From: Paracoccus liaowanqingii
GTDB taxonomy: Bacteria > Pseudomonadota > Alphaproteobacteria > Rhodobacterales > Rhodobacteraceae
Assembly: GCF_004683865.2 (NCBI RefSeq)
Contig: NZ_CP040764.1
Coordinates: forward strand, 191,052-255,051
Reading direction: 5' to 3'
DNA: 64,000 bases
Translations under genes and position numbers: made by a program
Notes under the pieces: generated by a model
The model's database searches: none
What the model was told of the DNA's origin: nothing
The model's input: the letters and a program-made list of their open reading frames with translations, nothing else
In this document: positions 18,135 to 27,454 of the stretch, piece by piece
Layout of the letters: each line of letters starts with the position of its first letter
How positions within the stretch are numbered: the stretch's first letter is position 1

Positions 18135-18157
18135 GGTCTTCTCCTCCTCGAAAAAAC

Positions 18158-18814
18158 TCAGCGGGTGATGGCCAGGCGCATCCGGGCCTCCATCCGGCGG
18201 GCCAGCAGCGACAGCGGCCAGCACAGAATGAAATAGAGCGCGGCGACCGTGCCAAACACAAGGAAGGGCTGGAATGTCGCGTTGTTGACGATCTGGCCCG
18301 CGCGGGTCAGTTCGGTGAAGCCGATGATCGAGGCCAACGAGGTCCCCTTGATCAGCTGCACCAGAAACCCGACCGTGGGGGCGGTGGCGACGCGCATGGC
18401 CTGCGGCAGCACGACATGGCGCATCCGGTCGCGGTAGGACAGGGCCAGCGCGGTCGCGGCCTCGGACTGGCCTTGAGGGACGGCCTGGATGGCACCGCGC
18501 CAGATCTCGCCCAGAAACGCGCTGGCATGCAGCGTCAGGGCGACCGCAGCGGCCACCAGCGGGTCGATGGGCAGCCCCAGGACGGCCAGCCCGAAATAGA
18601 CCAGAAACAGCTGCATCAGCAGCGGCGTGCCTTGGAAGACCTGAATGAAGGACATGGACACCAAACGCAGCGCCCGGCTGTGGGAGGTGCGCGACAACGC
18701 CAGAACAAGGCCACCTGCAGCGCCGCCGACAAAGGCAATGATCGACAGGATCAGCGTCCAGCGGATCGCCATCGCGATGAAGATCAGGTCGACGGACGAG
18801 AATTCGCGGATCAT
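18158..18814 (-). CDS. Amino acid-type ABC transporter permease (HisMQ family)
   Basis: 218 residues with about five membrane helices. The N-terminal RWTLILSIIAFVGGAAGGLVLAL is followed by FIQVFQGTPLLMQLFLVYFGL. The EAA loop is GAIQAVPQGQSEAATALALSYRDRMRHVVLPQAMRVATAP, which contacts the ATPase. It is one of a heteromeric pair with the next gene, two bases upstream on this strand. Confidence 0.92.
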   Translation of the reverse strand: MIREFSSVDLIFIAMAIRWTLILSIIAFVGGAAGGLVLALSRTSHSRALRLVSMSFIQVFQGTPLLMQLFLVYFGLAVLGLPIDPLVAAAVALTLHASAFLGEIWRGAIQAVPQGQSEAATALALSYRDRMRHVVLPQAMRVATAPTVGFLVQLIKGTSLASIIGFTELTRAGQIVNNATFQPFLVFGTVAALYFILCWPLSLLARRMEARMRLAITR

Positions 18815-18815
18815 C

Positions 18816-19484
18816 TCAGCGCCCCGCCGGATAGTTGAAGAACACCCGCCGCAATGTCCCGAAGAGGGTCGAGAATCCCAGAGCGAGCAGAAAATACATG
18901 ATCGTCAGCACCAGATAGATCTCGAAGCTGGCGAAGGTGCGCGCGTTCAGGTCCGCCCCCGCCGCCGCAAGGTCATTGGCCGAGATGACCGAGACCACGC
19001 TGGAAGTCAGCATCAGATAGATGAACTGGCTGGTCAGTGAGGGATAGATGTTGCGCAGTGCCGGCTTCAACACGACATGGCGAAAGATCTGCGTGGGCGT
19101 CAGGGCCAAGGCACGTCCCGCCTCGATCTGGCCCTGCGGAATGGATTCGATGCCCGCGCGGATGATCTCGGTCCCGTAGGCGCCGACATTGACCACCAGC
19201 GCCACCAGTGCAGCCGTATTGGGCGACATGCTGATACCAAACGCGGGCAGGCCGAAGAAGATGAAGAAGATCTGAATCAGGAACGGCGTGTTGCGGATCA
19301 CTTCGACATAGACGTCGACGATCCAGCGCAGCGGCCGGATGCCCGAGGTCTTTGCGACCGCCCCCAGGATCGACACGACCAGCCCGATGGCCATGGCCGT
19401 GAACGACAGCTGGATGGTCAGCCAAGCCCCGTAGGCCAGCATGTCCAGGTTGTCGAAAACGGGCTGGAAATTGAAGCGATACAT
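18816..19484 (-). CDS. Amino acid-type ABC transporter permease (HisMQ family)
   Basis: 222 residues. YGAWLTIQLSFTAMAIGLVVSILGAVAKTS opens the membrane domain. EVIRNTPFLIQIFFIFFGLPAFG and the EAA loop GIESIPQGQIEAGRALALTPTQIFRHVVLKPALRNIYP identify the family. It is the first gene of the operon and lies just downstream of a good promoter and operator. It pairs with the adjacent permease. Confidence 0.92.
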   Translation of the reverse strand: MYRFNFQPVFDNLDMLAYGAWLTIQLSFTAMAIGLVVSILGAVAKTSGIRPLRWIVDVYVEVIRNTPFLIQIFFIFFGLPAFGISMSPNTAALVALVVNVGAYGTEIIRAGIESIPQGQIEAGRALALTPTQIFRHVVLKPALRNIYPSLTSQFIYLMLTSSVVSVISANDLAAAGADLNARTFASFEIYLVLTIMYFLLALGFSTLFGTLRRVFFNYPAGR

Positions 19485-19520
19485 CTGCCCTCCCCTGCGG
19501 ATGTGTCATTTTCCTGCGAC

Positions 19521-19557
19521 TTAGAACGATCTAAAACGCAAACGAGCCGTGTGTCAA
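19521..19557 (-). promoter_or_regulatory. Sigma-70 promoter with overlapping LacI-type operator for the ABC/keto-acid operon
   Basis: On the minus strand TTGACA (19557-19552) and TTAGAT (19534-19529) are separated by 17 bases, close to a consensus promoter, and end 44 bases before the first permease start codon. The -10 box is inside TTAGATCGTTCTAA (19534-19521), an inverted repeat TTAGA-NCGN-TCTAA with the central CG common in LacI-family operators. Binding there would block transcription. The regulator gene ends inside this promoter. Confidence 0.75.
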
Positions 19558-20567
19558 CCTCTCTGCCCGCCGGAGCTTTCACGTGCCACCAGCCTTGGCG
19601 GCTGAACGAACCTCTCAATAGGCCGCCCGGGTTCCGCAAGCCGCCGGGTCAGCAACCGGGCAGCCTCGGTGCCGATCCGGGCGGGACACATGGCGACGCT
19701 GGTCATCGGCGGATAGGTCAGTTCCGCCAATGGCAGATCATCAAGGCCCACGACGGCGATATCCCGGCCCGGCTGTCGGTCCGCGCGGCGTAACCCCAGC
19801 ATGAGTCCCGCCGCCAAGACATCGTTGAAGCACAATACCGCCGTCGGACACGACGTCAGGGCCAGCACGGCGTCGGCGGCATGGGCGGCGTCCTCCCACG
19901 TCAGGTCGGCTTCGATAATCCCCGCATCGACCGCGCCGTTTTCCGCCAGGGCCCGCGAAAAGCCCTTCAACCGTTCAGCCTTGGCCGAGGTCATTGCGCG
20001 CACCGATAGGAACGCGATATGCCGATGTCCCAAGGCAACAAGGTGCTGCAGCGCCATGCCGATGCCGGCGACATAGTCCGCGCCCGCATAATCCGTTTCC
20101 TGCCCGCCGACCTCGCGCAGGGCCTGCACCAAGGGAAGCCCCCAACGCCGCATCCGCTCCGGCAGCGCGGCATCCGTCCCCGCCGCCGGGCAGAGGATCA
20201 CCCCATCCACACCGTGCCCCCTGAACCGCTGCAGGATCTCATCCTGTCGCTGCGGGTCATCCTCGCTGTTGGCCAGCAGCACGACGCGGTCCTGCTGGCG
20301 CATCACCTGCTCGACGCCCGACAAGAATTCGGTGAAGAACGAGTTCAATAGGTTCGGAACGATGACTCCCACCGTCCGGCTGCTGTTGTTGCGTAGTCGG
20401 GCGGCACCGATGTCGCGAACATAGTCGAGATCGGTCATGACTTTTTCAACCCGCAGGCGGGTGTGCTTGGCCACAAGGGGGGACCGTCGCACGACAAGCG
20501 AGACCGTCGCCCGCGAGACTCCCGCGACCAAGGCGATGTCGTAAAGCGTGGGACGTTTGGCGTTCAT
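19554..20567 (-). CDS. LacI-family transcriptional regulator
   Basis: 337 residues. The helix-turn-helix is TLYDIALVAGVSRATVSLVVRRSPLVAKHTRLRVEKVMTDLDYVRD, followed by the hinge AARLRNNSSRTVGVIVPNL. The effector domain is of the periplasmic-binding-protein type ([80 protein letters not shown]). It is encoded upstream of, and in the same direction as, the ABC operon, whose promoter overlaps the 3' end of this gene. It probably represses that operon until the imported ligand or a metabolite binds. Confidence 0.92.
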   Translation of the reverse strand: MNAKRPTLYDIALVAGVSRATVSLVVRRSPLVAKHTRLRVEKVMTDLDYVRDIGAARLRNNSSRTVGVIVPNLLNSFFTEFLSGVEQVMRQQDRVVLLANSEDDPQRQDEILQRFRGHGVDGVILCPAAGTDAALPERMRRWGLPLVQALREVGGQETDYAGADYVAGIGMALQHLVALGHRHIAFLSVRAMTSAKAERLKGFSRALAENGAVDAGIIEADLTWEDAAHAADAVLALTSCPTAVLCFNDVLAAGLMLGLRRADRQPGRDIAVVGLDDLPLAELTYPPMTSVAMCPARIGTEAARLLTRRLAEPGRPIERFVQPPRLVARESSGGQRG

Positions 20568-21575
20568 GAAAGCACTGCTTTTTCAGGTATGTCTCTATTG
20601 CTATCGGATCCAGGCCCGACGTTGAAGCGCTACTGGGGACCTGCCCCGACCGGTCAGCCCCATGCGATTGGCACGCATTTCTCGCCAGATCAGGCCCGAG
20701 CGTGTCAGTCGCCGGCACGACTGTCTTTTGCGAAGTATCGTGGACCCAACTCGGCTCGCAGCCCCCTTGGATAGCAGCCACACTATCTGAGAAGTCCACC
20801 GCGATTATCGGCATACTCTGGATGCAGCGACTTCGACAAACTGATTTTTCATTTGACGTGGCAACATGGAAACGAAGATCGCCGTATTTTAGTCAGTTTT
20901 TTTAATTCATTAAAATGAAAATTCTTCATATCATCGCAAAGAATTTGACTGGACCTCCCCGTTGCAGCGGCCCGTAGCTCGTAAAGCTGCTATTCTCCGA
21001 AAGGCATCTTCCGCTACACGATCTTCAGAACTTGACGTGGAACCTTGAAATAAGGACCCCCCAGAATACTTTACTGATTATAAAACCTGTATTTATTTAA
21101 AAGCACAAAAATTTAGTCATCGCCTAAGTTGATGTAAGCTTGTGCCTGAGTGCCGCATTCGAGACAGACGCCATCATTATGACGACATATGCACGCATTG
21201 GCGTTCATTTACTGCTGCAGCATCAATTTTCACCATTGATATTTCATCATAGACCCCCCTAATTATATATCAATCCAATAAGGCTAGAGTGGATAAGGGA
21301 TTATTGCATGATGCAAAATGACATCGCGGAACAAATTGCAACGGTTAAATTTTCCTTGAAGATCCTGGAATAACACGCCGAGTTTGGAATTATCGACGAC
21401 TTCATAGGAGCCGGTCCAATGGTCCAATGGACTATGAATAAAAGAGAAACAGTCCAAGCGGCGCACCTGAGGACGGACGCAGGGTGGACTTTGGAATAGC
21501 GATAGGAAAATACGTGACGGCTAAGCTCGTCGCCCTTCTTGATTCGGAGGAAGAAATCGCTAAGCAGTTCCTGCA
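20568..21575. other. AT-rich gene-poor stretch bordering the IS cluster
   Basis: No full gene is supported here. From about 20820 to 21600 the DNA is much more AT-rich than the rest of the window. The last 130 bases hold an open plus-strand frame without a proper start, reading about 44 residues (including GAPEDGRRVDFGIAIGKYV and LVALLDSEEEIAKQFLQ) that look like real protein and run up to the IS5 tip at 21576. It could be a gene fragment cut off by the element. Nothing else in the stretch could be named. Confidence 0.45.
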
Positions 21576-21586
21576 GGGCACCTCGA
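21576..21586 (+). repeat. IS5-type element left terminal inverted repeat
   Basis: GGGCACCTCGA; exact inverted copy at 22848-22858. Beyond these 11 bases the two ends diverge. Confidence 0.6.
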
Positions 21587-21739
21587 TTTTTGCGCTTTCC
21601 GGCCTCGAATAACAGGTTGGGCGGCTTGAGGCAGGGATGATGTCACCCGTCGGCGTCCTTGCGTGCTGTGTGGTCTTCGGTGCTGCGCCTGCCACGCGCG
21701 GCGTTTCCTGCCTCTTGGCCTGATTGCCGTGCCCCGGGG

Positions 21740-22790
21740 TCAGGCCGGGCACGGGTTCAGGCGGCGCAGCTGACCAAGGCGCCGCATGTTGTAAGCCAGG
21801 TTCTTCATCCCGATTTTGGCCTTCGCCCGAACCATGCCGATCGTGCGCACCAGCGTGCCGCCCATGTCGTTGGCTTGCGCGCCAAAGATATGCTCGACCC
21901 GCGCACGCACCGAGGATTTGGTCCGATTGCTCCCCTTAGCCTGTTCGGTCAACGGCTTGCCGCGCATGCCCTTGCGGTGGATGTGGCTCTTCAGCTTCAA
22001 GGCGCGCAGCCTGGCCTCCATCTCCTCGGACCGATAGGCGGGATCAGCCCAGACCCCCGCGCCGGTATTGCCCCGCATCAGCAGGTGGTCCACCGCCTGG
22101 CTATCGTGCAGGGCCGCATCGCTGACATGGTAACGCCGCACCAGCTTGTGCTTGCTGTCCATGTTCACATGGTTCTTGTAGCCGTAATGGGATTTCCCGT
22201 GCTTCTTGGTCCAACGCGCATCAACGTCCTTCTGTGACCGCTTGGCGGGCTTGTCGGCCCAGTCTTCGGGCACCTCACCGTTCTTGATCGCCTTGTTTTC
22301 ATCACGCGCATTATGGTTGCGCGGCACCGGGACAATAGAGGCATCGAGGATCTGCCCGCCCCGCGCGATGTAACCCTGTCGCGCCAGATAGCTGTCGAAC
22401 TGCTTGAACAGCGTCTCCACCAGGCCTGCCTGCGCCAACGCCTCGCGATAGAGCCAGACCGTCTTGGCATCGGGCACCCGGTCCTCGAGCTCCAGGCCCA
22501 GAAACCGTCCTGGCCGACAGACGGTCGCGCACCTGATACTCGATCTGGTCGTCGGACAGGTTGTAAAGCGCGCCCAGCACCAGTGTCTTGAACATCAGCA
22601 CGGCATCCATGGGTTTGCGCCCGGCACGTGACTTGCGCTCTGCATCCGGCTTGCGCCAGACACGCTCCAGCGTCGGGCGGAACTCATCCCACGGCACGAC
22701 AACGTCGATCTCGACCAGTGGGTCCCTCTTGGCGTCCAGGCTCGCGTAGCGGTCCGAAAGATCAAAGAAACCCAACTGCGCCATCGTCAA
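21740..22790 (-). pseudogene. IS5-family transposase, frameshifted
   Basis: The N-terminal part (MAQLGFFDLSDRYASLDAK to NLSDDQIEYQVRDRLS) and the C-terminal part (LGLELEDRVPDAKTVW onward, DASIVPVPRNHNARDENKAI, YGYKNHVNMDSKHKLVRRY, ADPAYRSEE, RARVEHIFGAQANDMGG) match one IS5 transposase of about 330 residues. They are in different frames, joined near 22523, where GCCAGGA replaces the six bases expected to encode the Phe-Met of the family's RDRLSFMRFLGL. The DDE residues (DAS, DPAY, the E of the EHIF region) are all present. A single base insertion would explain the break; no slippery run is there, so programmed frameshifting is unlikely. Confidence 0.8.
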
Positions 22791-22858
22791 AATCCAAGCC
22801 GCCGATCACCCTCACTCATACCGCAGCAAGACGGGTCAGGCAATTCTTCGAGGTGCCC

Positions 22859-24438
22859 GTAAGCCCGTTTGCGACATCATTCGTGTCGAGCAATGGGCAC
22901 GACGTCCAGATATGTCCGGCTATGCCCTGAAGGTGACTTTCGCGGCACGCGACGGGGGTATCAAGACCCTGATTCTGGAAGAATTCGATCTAAGCAGTCG
23001 CAACGGAATCTCAAGGCTTGTGGATCATGGTTTTTGCCTCCTTGGTTCAAAGACCAATCTAATTAGATTGTTGCGGAGCTGGGAAAATGTGCCGGTTGCA
23101 TGGCGGGTTGATAAAACCGGTTGGATGGAAACTCCGTGCGGTAGAATATTCATTAGGGCTGATGGACAAACCATTTTGCGACAAACTCATTCCGTCGAAC
23201 CTGTAATCATGTTCAACCCTGAGCGGGTGGACATGATATCGGGCGGCACGTTCGCGGGATGGAAAGAGCAGGTGGCCCGTCTCGCCTTAGGCAATGATCT
23301 CCTTATTTTTGCGATTTGCGCTGCAATTATGCCCGCGCTTTTAAAATCCGCCGCCATCGAGACTGCGGTATTCAACCTTTTCGCGAACGGACCGGTCGGC
23401 AAGTCCTTGATCCTCGCGGTCGCCACCAGCGCCGACCGCTCTCCAGAGACGGGTGCTCGCTGGTCGGACGCATCTCAGTCCTTGCAGTGATTGAACGCGC
23501 TGACGCGTGGTGGAATGCTGGCCCTCGACGCCTTGCCAGAAAACCCGCCAGGGAAACTCCTCGCCCATCTGACCAGCTTGGGCGATGACGGGATTTACAC
23601 CCAAAACGAAAACGACTGGCGCGGCGTAACAATGTCGACTAGCGAAAGGCCCCTGACGGGACTTCTCCACCGCTTTCGCAGGACGGTCCCCGCGGCGATG
23701 ATTGCCAGGAACATCGACATAAGAGCCGATATCGGGCGCTACGGATGCCTAAATGACCTCCACGGACATCCCGACTACCAAGGATTTGCGGCCGCAATGC
23801 ACGTTGGATTTAGGACCCATTATGGTCATCTGGCGCCTGCATTCACTCAGATTATCGTTAACAGGCGGGAGGACATTGAGGCGGCGCTTCCCGCGTGGAT
23901 CCGGGACGCCATTGCAGAAATCAAGCGTCGGGCCGGGATCTCCGAACCAGTGACGGATGTTGCACGGAAGGAGGCCCTTCGCCGGCTTGCCTTGGCGGCG
24001 GTCGCGGGTGAGAAGGCCACTGGGTTCGGACTGCTTCCCTGGCCTGAGGGCACGGAGATGAGTGCGATCTGCACAGTCGCAAGCCTCTGGAATGTCACGG
24101 ATGCCCAAGGCGGCGGACCCGCAAATGTTGTTTGTCAGTTGAGGGCGTTCCTGAATGACAACGGCACTGGTTTTGTCTGGACGAACACCGTCCATCCGTC
24201 TGCAAATTACGATTTGGCCTCAGGCTGGCAAGATGACGATCATTACTATCTTACGGCCGGGCATGTCGATGCAATGCCAGGCTTGAGAGAGGCCATGATC
24301 GAGTTAGCGGCAAGGAATATTCTGGCCCCCGGCGGCCAGACCAATTCCTGGCAATACAAGATGGGGCGGAACATCCCGGGTCGTCCCAACGTATATCGCA
24401 TTCGAAAAAATTGGTTGCGTGCCGAGTTTGAAGCATAA
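22859..24438 (+). pseudogene. DUF927 helicase-like protein of mobile elements, split by an in-frame TGA
   Basis: One continuous frame runs from the IS5 edge to 24438, interrupted only by TGA at 23488-23490. The first part (KPVCDIIRVEQWARRPDMSG to WSDASQSLQ) has the DUF927 beta-rich start, LVDHGFCLLGSKTNLIRLLRSW, and the Walker A ANGPVGKS. After the stop the same frame continues LNALTRGGMLALDALPENPPGKLLAHL, where the family has a LLVLDE-type Walker B region, then a C-terminal helical domain. The 5' end seems to be missing. DUF927 proteins are putative helicases carried by integrative elements, phages and plasmids. Base use is less GC-biased than the core genes. Either the gene is dead or two fragments are made separately. 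Confidence 0.7.
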
Positions 24439-24621
24439 GCGCCATTTATGCACACCTTGGCCATTGTCACGGGGTAGATGCCGATTTCCAGTAGTGCACG
24501 ATCCATGCGGGTGTGTGCAGTGACAGCCGACCCTGCAATCTAAAGCGTTTCTGCAAAACCCGGAATCAGGGGATTTCCAAAGGGGCCTGCTTGTGATTCA
24601 TCCTTTCTGGGAGGATGGATC

Positions 24622-25468
24622 ATGTCAGCACCGTTGCCGAATGCGCTGCGCGCGCGGTTCAAGGCTTGTCTCGAAGAGGGTTTGAGCGGACGAGCTGCGG
24701 CGGCGCGATTGATGCTCTCGCCTGCGACGGGGTCTCGTTGGGCCCGGGCGATCCGGTAGCACGGGGAGGCAGCGCCCGCGCCGCAGGGGTGGCCACGCGG
24801 GCGCGGAAAGCTTTCGCCGCATCAGGCCTTTCTCGAGGAGCTGGTCGCCCAAGGACCCGGACATCACGCTCTCTGAACTGCGCGATGCGCTGGCCATGGC
24901 CGAGGGCGTGAAGGTGCATCACTCCTCGCTTGCGGCGCTGCTCAAGCGGCTCGGTTTCAGTTGTAAAAAAAATCGTTGGTGGCCTCCGAACAGCACCGCG
25001 CTTGTGTAAAGCAGGCCCGGCGCGCGTGGCAGGAGCCGCGCATTCCCTTCCTGCGTCGCCAGCCCGAACGGCTGGTGTTCATCGACGAAACTTCCGTGAA
25101 GACGAACCTGACCCGACTGCGGGGGCGCGCCCGCCGCGGCCAGCGGCTGCGGATGGACGCGCCTTTCGGAGGCTGGGGGACGCAGACATTCCTTGCGGGC
25201 CTCACGTCGGAGGGGCTCATTGCGCCTTGGGTGATAAAGGGGGCGATGGATGGCTCCGCCTTCGCGACCTATGTCCGCGATGTCCTGGCCCCGGAACTGA
25301 CGCCCGGCACGGTCGTCATCCTCGACAACCTCGCCACTCATCGCAACATCGAGGCCACTCACGCCATCCGTGACGCCAAATGTTGGTTTCTGTATCTGCC
25401 GCTCTATTCACCCGACCTGACCCCCATCGAGCAGGCATTCTCGAAGCTGAAGGCGCATCTCCGTGCGC
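24622..25468 (+). pseudogene. IS630-family transposase, degenerate and truncated
   Basis: The N-terminal helix-turn-helix part starts MSAPLPNALRARFKACLEEG and is stopped by TAG after RWARAIR, where the family has RRHGEA. A one-base insertion near 24848 and an eight-A run at 24965-24972 further split the frame. The catalytic half (24976 on) is clean: VFIDETSVKTNLTRLRGRARRG, VVILDNLATHRN and YSPDLTPIEQAFSKLKAHLR, the DDE signature of IS630. The match stops at about 25468, where the IS3 end begins, so the last part of the gene is lost. A -1 slip on the A run would rejoin two of the pieces, but the TAG and insertion make the element dead anyway. Confidence 0.75.
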
Positions 25469-26543
25469 TGCTCCCCAACCTTGGACCGCCGGATGCTGGA
25501 GTTTTCCGGCTCGGTCATGGCGACGGGCTGGCTGCGCCGCCGGGATAATGCAGGGCGATCGGGACGTTATATCCGATCGCACTATGAGGTCGGTCCTCGT
25601 TGTAGTGCCTACGCCAAGTCTCCAGTTTTTCCTGCGCGTCCACAAAGCTCATGAAGTTGCCATTGTCGCGCCATTGGTCCGAGCGGCAATGGCGACGCGC
25701 GTTCAGGCATTCGGACCGAAGCTTGCTGTTGAACGCCTCGATGAAGCCATTGTCAGTAGGCTTTCCAGGGCGTGAGAAGTCCAAGGTAACGTCGTTGGCA
25801 TAAGCCCACAGGTCGAGATCGCGAGAGATAAATTCGGCTCGCCATCGTCGACCCGGATCGTCCTGGGATAGCCGACCTCGGCACAGACCCGTTCCAGTGT
25901 CCGGACCACATCCTCACCGCGGTAAGCGAAGCGCGGGTCGACTGCTGGACAAAAACGGGAATGCGTATCCACGATCGTCAGAATCCGCAGCTTGTTGCCG
26001 AGGGCGAGTTGGTCATGAACAAAATCCATGGCCCAGACATCGTTCGGTCCGACTGCCTCCTGGCGATCATCGCGCAGCTTCGCCTTCACCCGACGTCTTG
26101 GATTCTTGTTCCTCAGCTGCAGACCCAACTCATTGTAGATCCTGCGCGTCTTCTTGATGTTCACCTGCCAGCCCTCCCGTCGCAGCAAGACATGGACACG
26201 CCGATATCCGTAGCGCACCCGTGTTTCGCAAATCTCCCGGATCCTCAGTTCCAATGCGGCCTGCCCGGTTCGGCGGGACTTGTAGTGGTAGCTCGACGGG
26301 TCAAAGCGCAGGGCCTCACATGCCCGGCGGATCGATATGCCCCAGCCCACCAACATCCCGTCAACCAGTTCCCGTGTCCGGGCAGGGTGAGCCAGCAGGC
26401 GCCACCGGTTCAAGCCGGCTGGCGAACGAGCTTTCGGCGGATGACGTGCCTCGCAACATCTCCCGGTCGAGGGTCAGGTCGGCCACAATCTTCTTCAACC
26501 GGCTGTTCTCGTCTTCCAGTGCCTTCAGCCGGCGCATCTCGTC
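25469..26543 (-). pseudogene. IS3-family (IS407 group-like) transposase remnant, orfA end and frameshifted orfB
   Basis: Read on the minus strand: the end of OrfA (DEMRRLKALEDENSRLKKIVADLTLDREML) joins OrfB (RELVDGMLVGWGISIRRACEALRFDPSSYHYKSRR, YGYRRVHVLLRREGWQVNIKKTRRIYNELGLQLRNK, VWAMDFVHDQLALGNKLRILTIVDTHSRF). Near 25845 the frame shifts and continues as DFSRPGKPTDNGFIEAFNSKLRSECLN to HSAIGYNVPIALHYPGGA. The start of OrfA is absent because the IS21 tip lies at 26544. On the other side the sequence beginning TGCTCCCCAACC at 25469 looks like the IS3 tip inserted into the IS630 gene. Confidence 0.75.
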
Positions 26544-26689
26544 TGTCAACGGCGGCGTAAAAACCGGCCACGCGGCGGCGCAAAACCAGGCCAGTGGCGA
26601 GGCGCCAAGCGCCATGGCGCGCGCGCTCCCCAAATAGCTGGCGCGTGCCATGGCGCTTTGGCCCGCAGGGCCAATCTCGCAAGGTGCGA

Positions 26690-27454
26690 TTATGTGGTTG
26701 CTTCGGCCTTTCGGGCGCGGCTTTGTCCGAGCCGATAACTGTCGCCGTTCATCTCGAGGATATTGACGTGGTGGGTCAGTCGATCGAGCAATGCGCCGGT
26801 CAGGCGTTCGGTGCCGAAGGTTTCAGTCCATTCGTCGAATGGCAGGTTGCTGGTGATCATCTTGGAACCGCGCTCATAGCGCTGAGAGATGAGCTCGAAC
26901 AAGAGCTCGGCACCGGTCTTGGACAGCGGCACAAAGCCTGGTTCATCGATGATGAGCAACTTGACGCCATCCAGCTGCTTTTGCAGGCGGAGCAGGCGGC
27001 GTTCGTCGCGGGCCTCCATCAGCTCGTTGACCAACGTCGCGGCGGTGGTGAAGCTGACCGCCATGCCCTTCTGACAGGCGGCCAGCCCCAGTCCGAGGGC
27101 AACATGGGTCTTGCCCGTGCCGCTCGGCCCGAGGACGATGACGTTCTCGCGCCGTAGGATCCATTCACAGCGGGCCAATTCCAGCACCTGCATCTTGTTG
27201 AGCTTGGGGATCGCCTTGAAGTCGAAGCTGTCGAGGCTCTTGGTTGTCGGGAACTTCGCGACCTTAATGCGTCGCTCGACCATCCGCCGCTCGCGGTCGA
27301 TCAGTTCCAGTTCGACCAGGCGCGACAGGAACTGGACATGGTCCAGCCCTTCGGCGGCGCATTGGCGCGCAACCTTCTCATACTCCCGCAGGAACGTCGG
27401 CAGCTTCAGCGTTTTCAGATGGTGGGTGAGCAGGATCCTCGGGGCTTCAGTCAT
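26690..27454 (-). CDS. istB: IS21 helper ATPase IstB
   Basis: 254 residues, typical length. Walker A is GPSGTGKTHVALGLGLAACQ, Walker B region LLIIDEPGFVPLSKTGAELLFELISQRYERGSKMITSNLPFDEW, and the C-terminal sensor region GTERLTGALLDRLTHHVNILEMNGDSYRL. It is a DnaA-like AAA+ protein that loads on target DNA and activates IstA. Its ATG overlaps the end of istA by four bases. Confidence 0.95.
   Translation of the reverse strand: MTEAPRILLTHHLKTLKLPTFLREYEKVARQCAAEGLDHVQFLSRLVELELIDRERRMVERRIKVAKFPTTKSLDSFDFKAIPKLNKMQVLELARCEWILRRENVIVLGPSGTGKTHVALGLGLAACQKGMAVSFTTAATLVNELMEARDERRLLRLQKQLDGVKLLIIDEPGFVPLSKTGAELLFELISQRYERGSKMITSNLPFDEWTETFGTERLTGALLDRLTHHVNILEMNGDSYRLGQSRARKAEATT

Larger units (their letters stand above)
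21576..22858. mobile_element. IS5-family insertion sequence with frameshifted transposase
   Basis: The element is bounded by an 11-bp perfect terminal inverted repeat GGGCACCTCGA (21576-21586) and TCGAGGTGCCC (22848-22858), a span of 1283 bp that encloses one transposase gene on the minus strand. The flanking bases (TGCA left, GTAA right) do not match, so no target duplication is seen. The ends are my reading of the repeat and could be off by a few bases. Confidence 0.6.

Noticed and set aside
21576..22858. Target duplication of the IS5-type element
   Set aside because: Flanks TGCA and GTAA do not match at any length from 2 to 8.
23488..23490. Selenocysteine reading of the TGA in the DUF927 gene
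   Set aside because: No Sec is known in this family, no Cys stands at this place in the relatives I recall, and I see no clear SECIS-like hairpin just after it.
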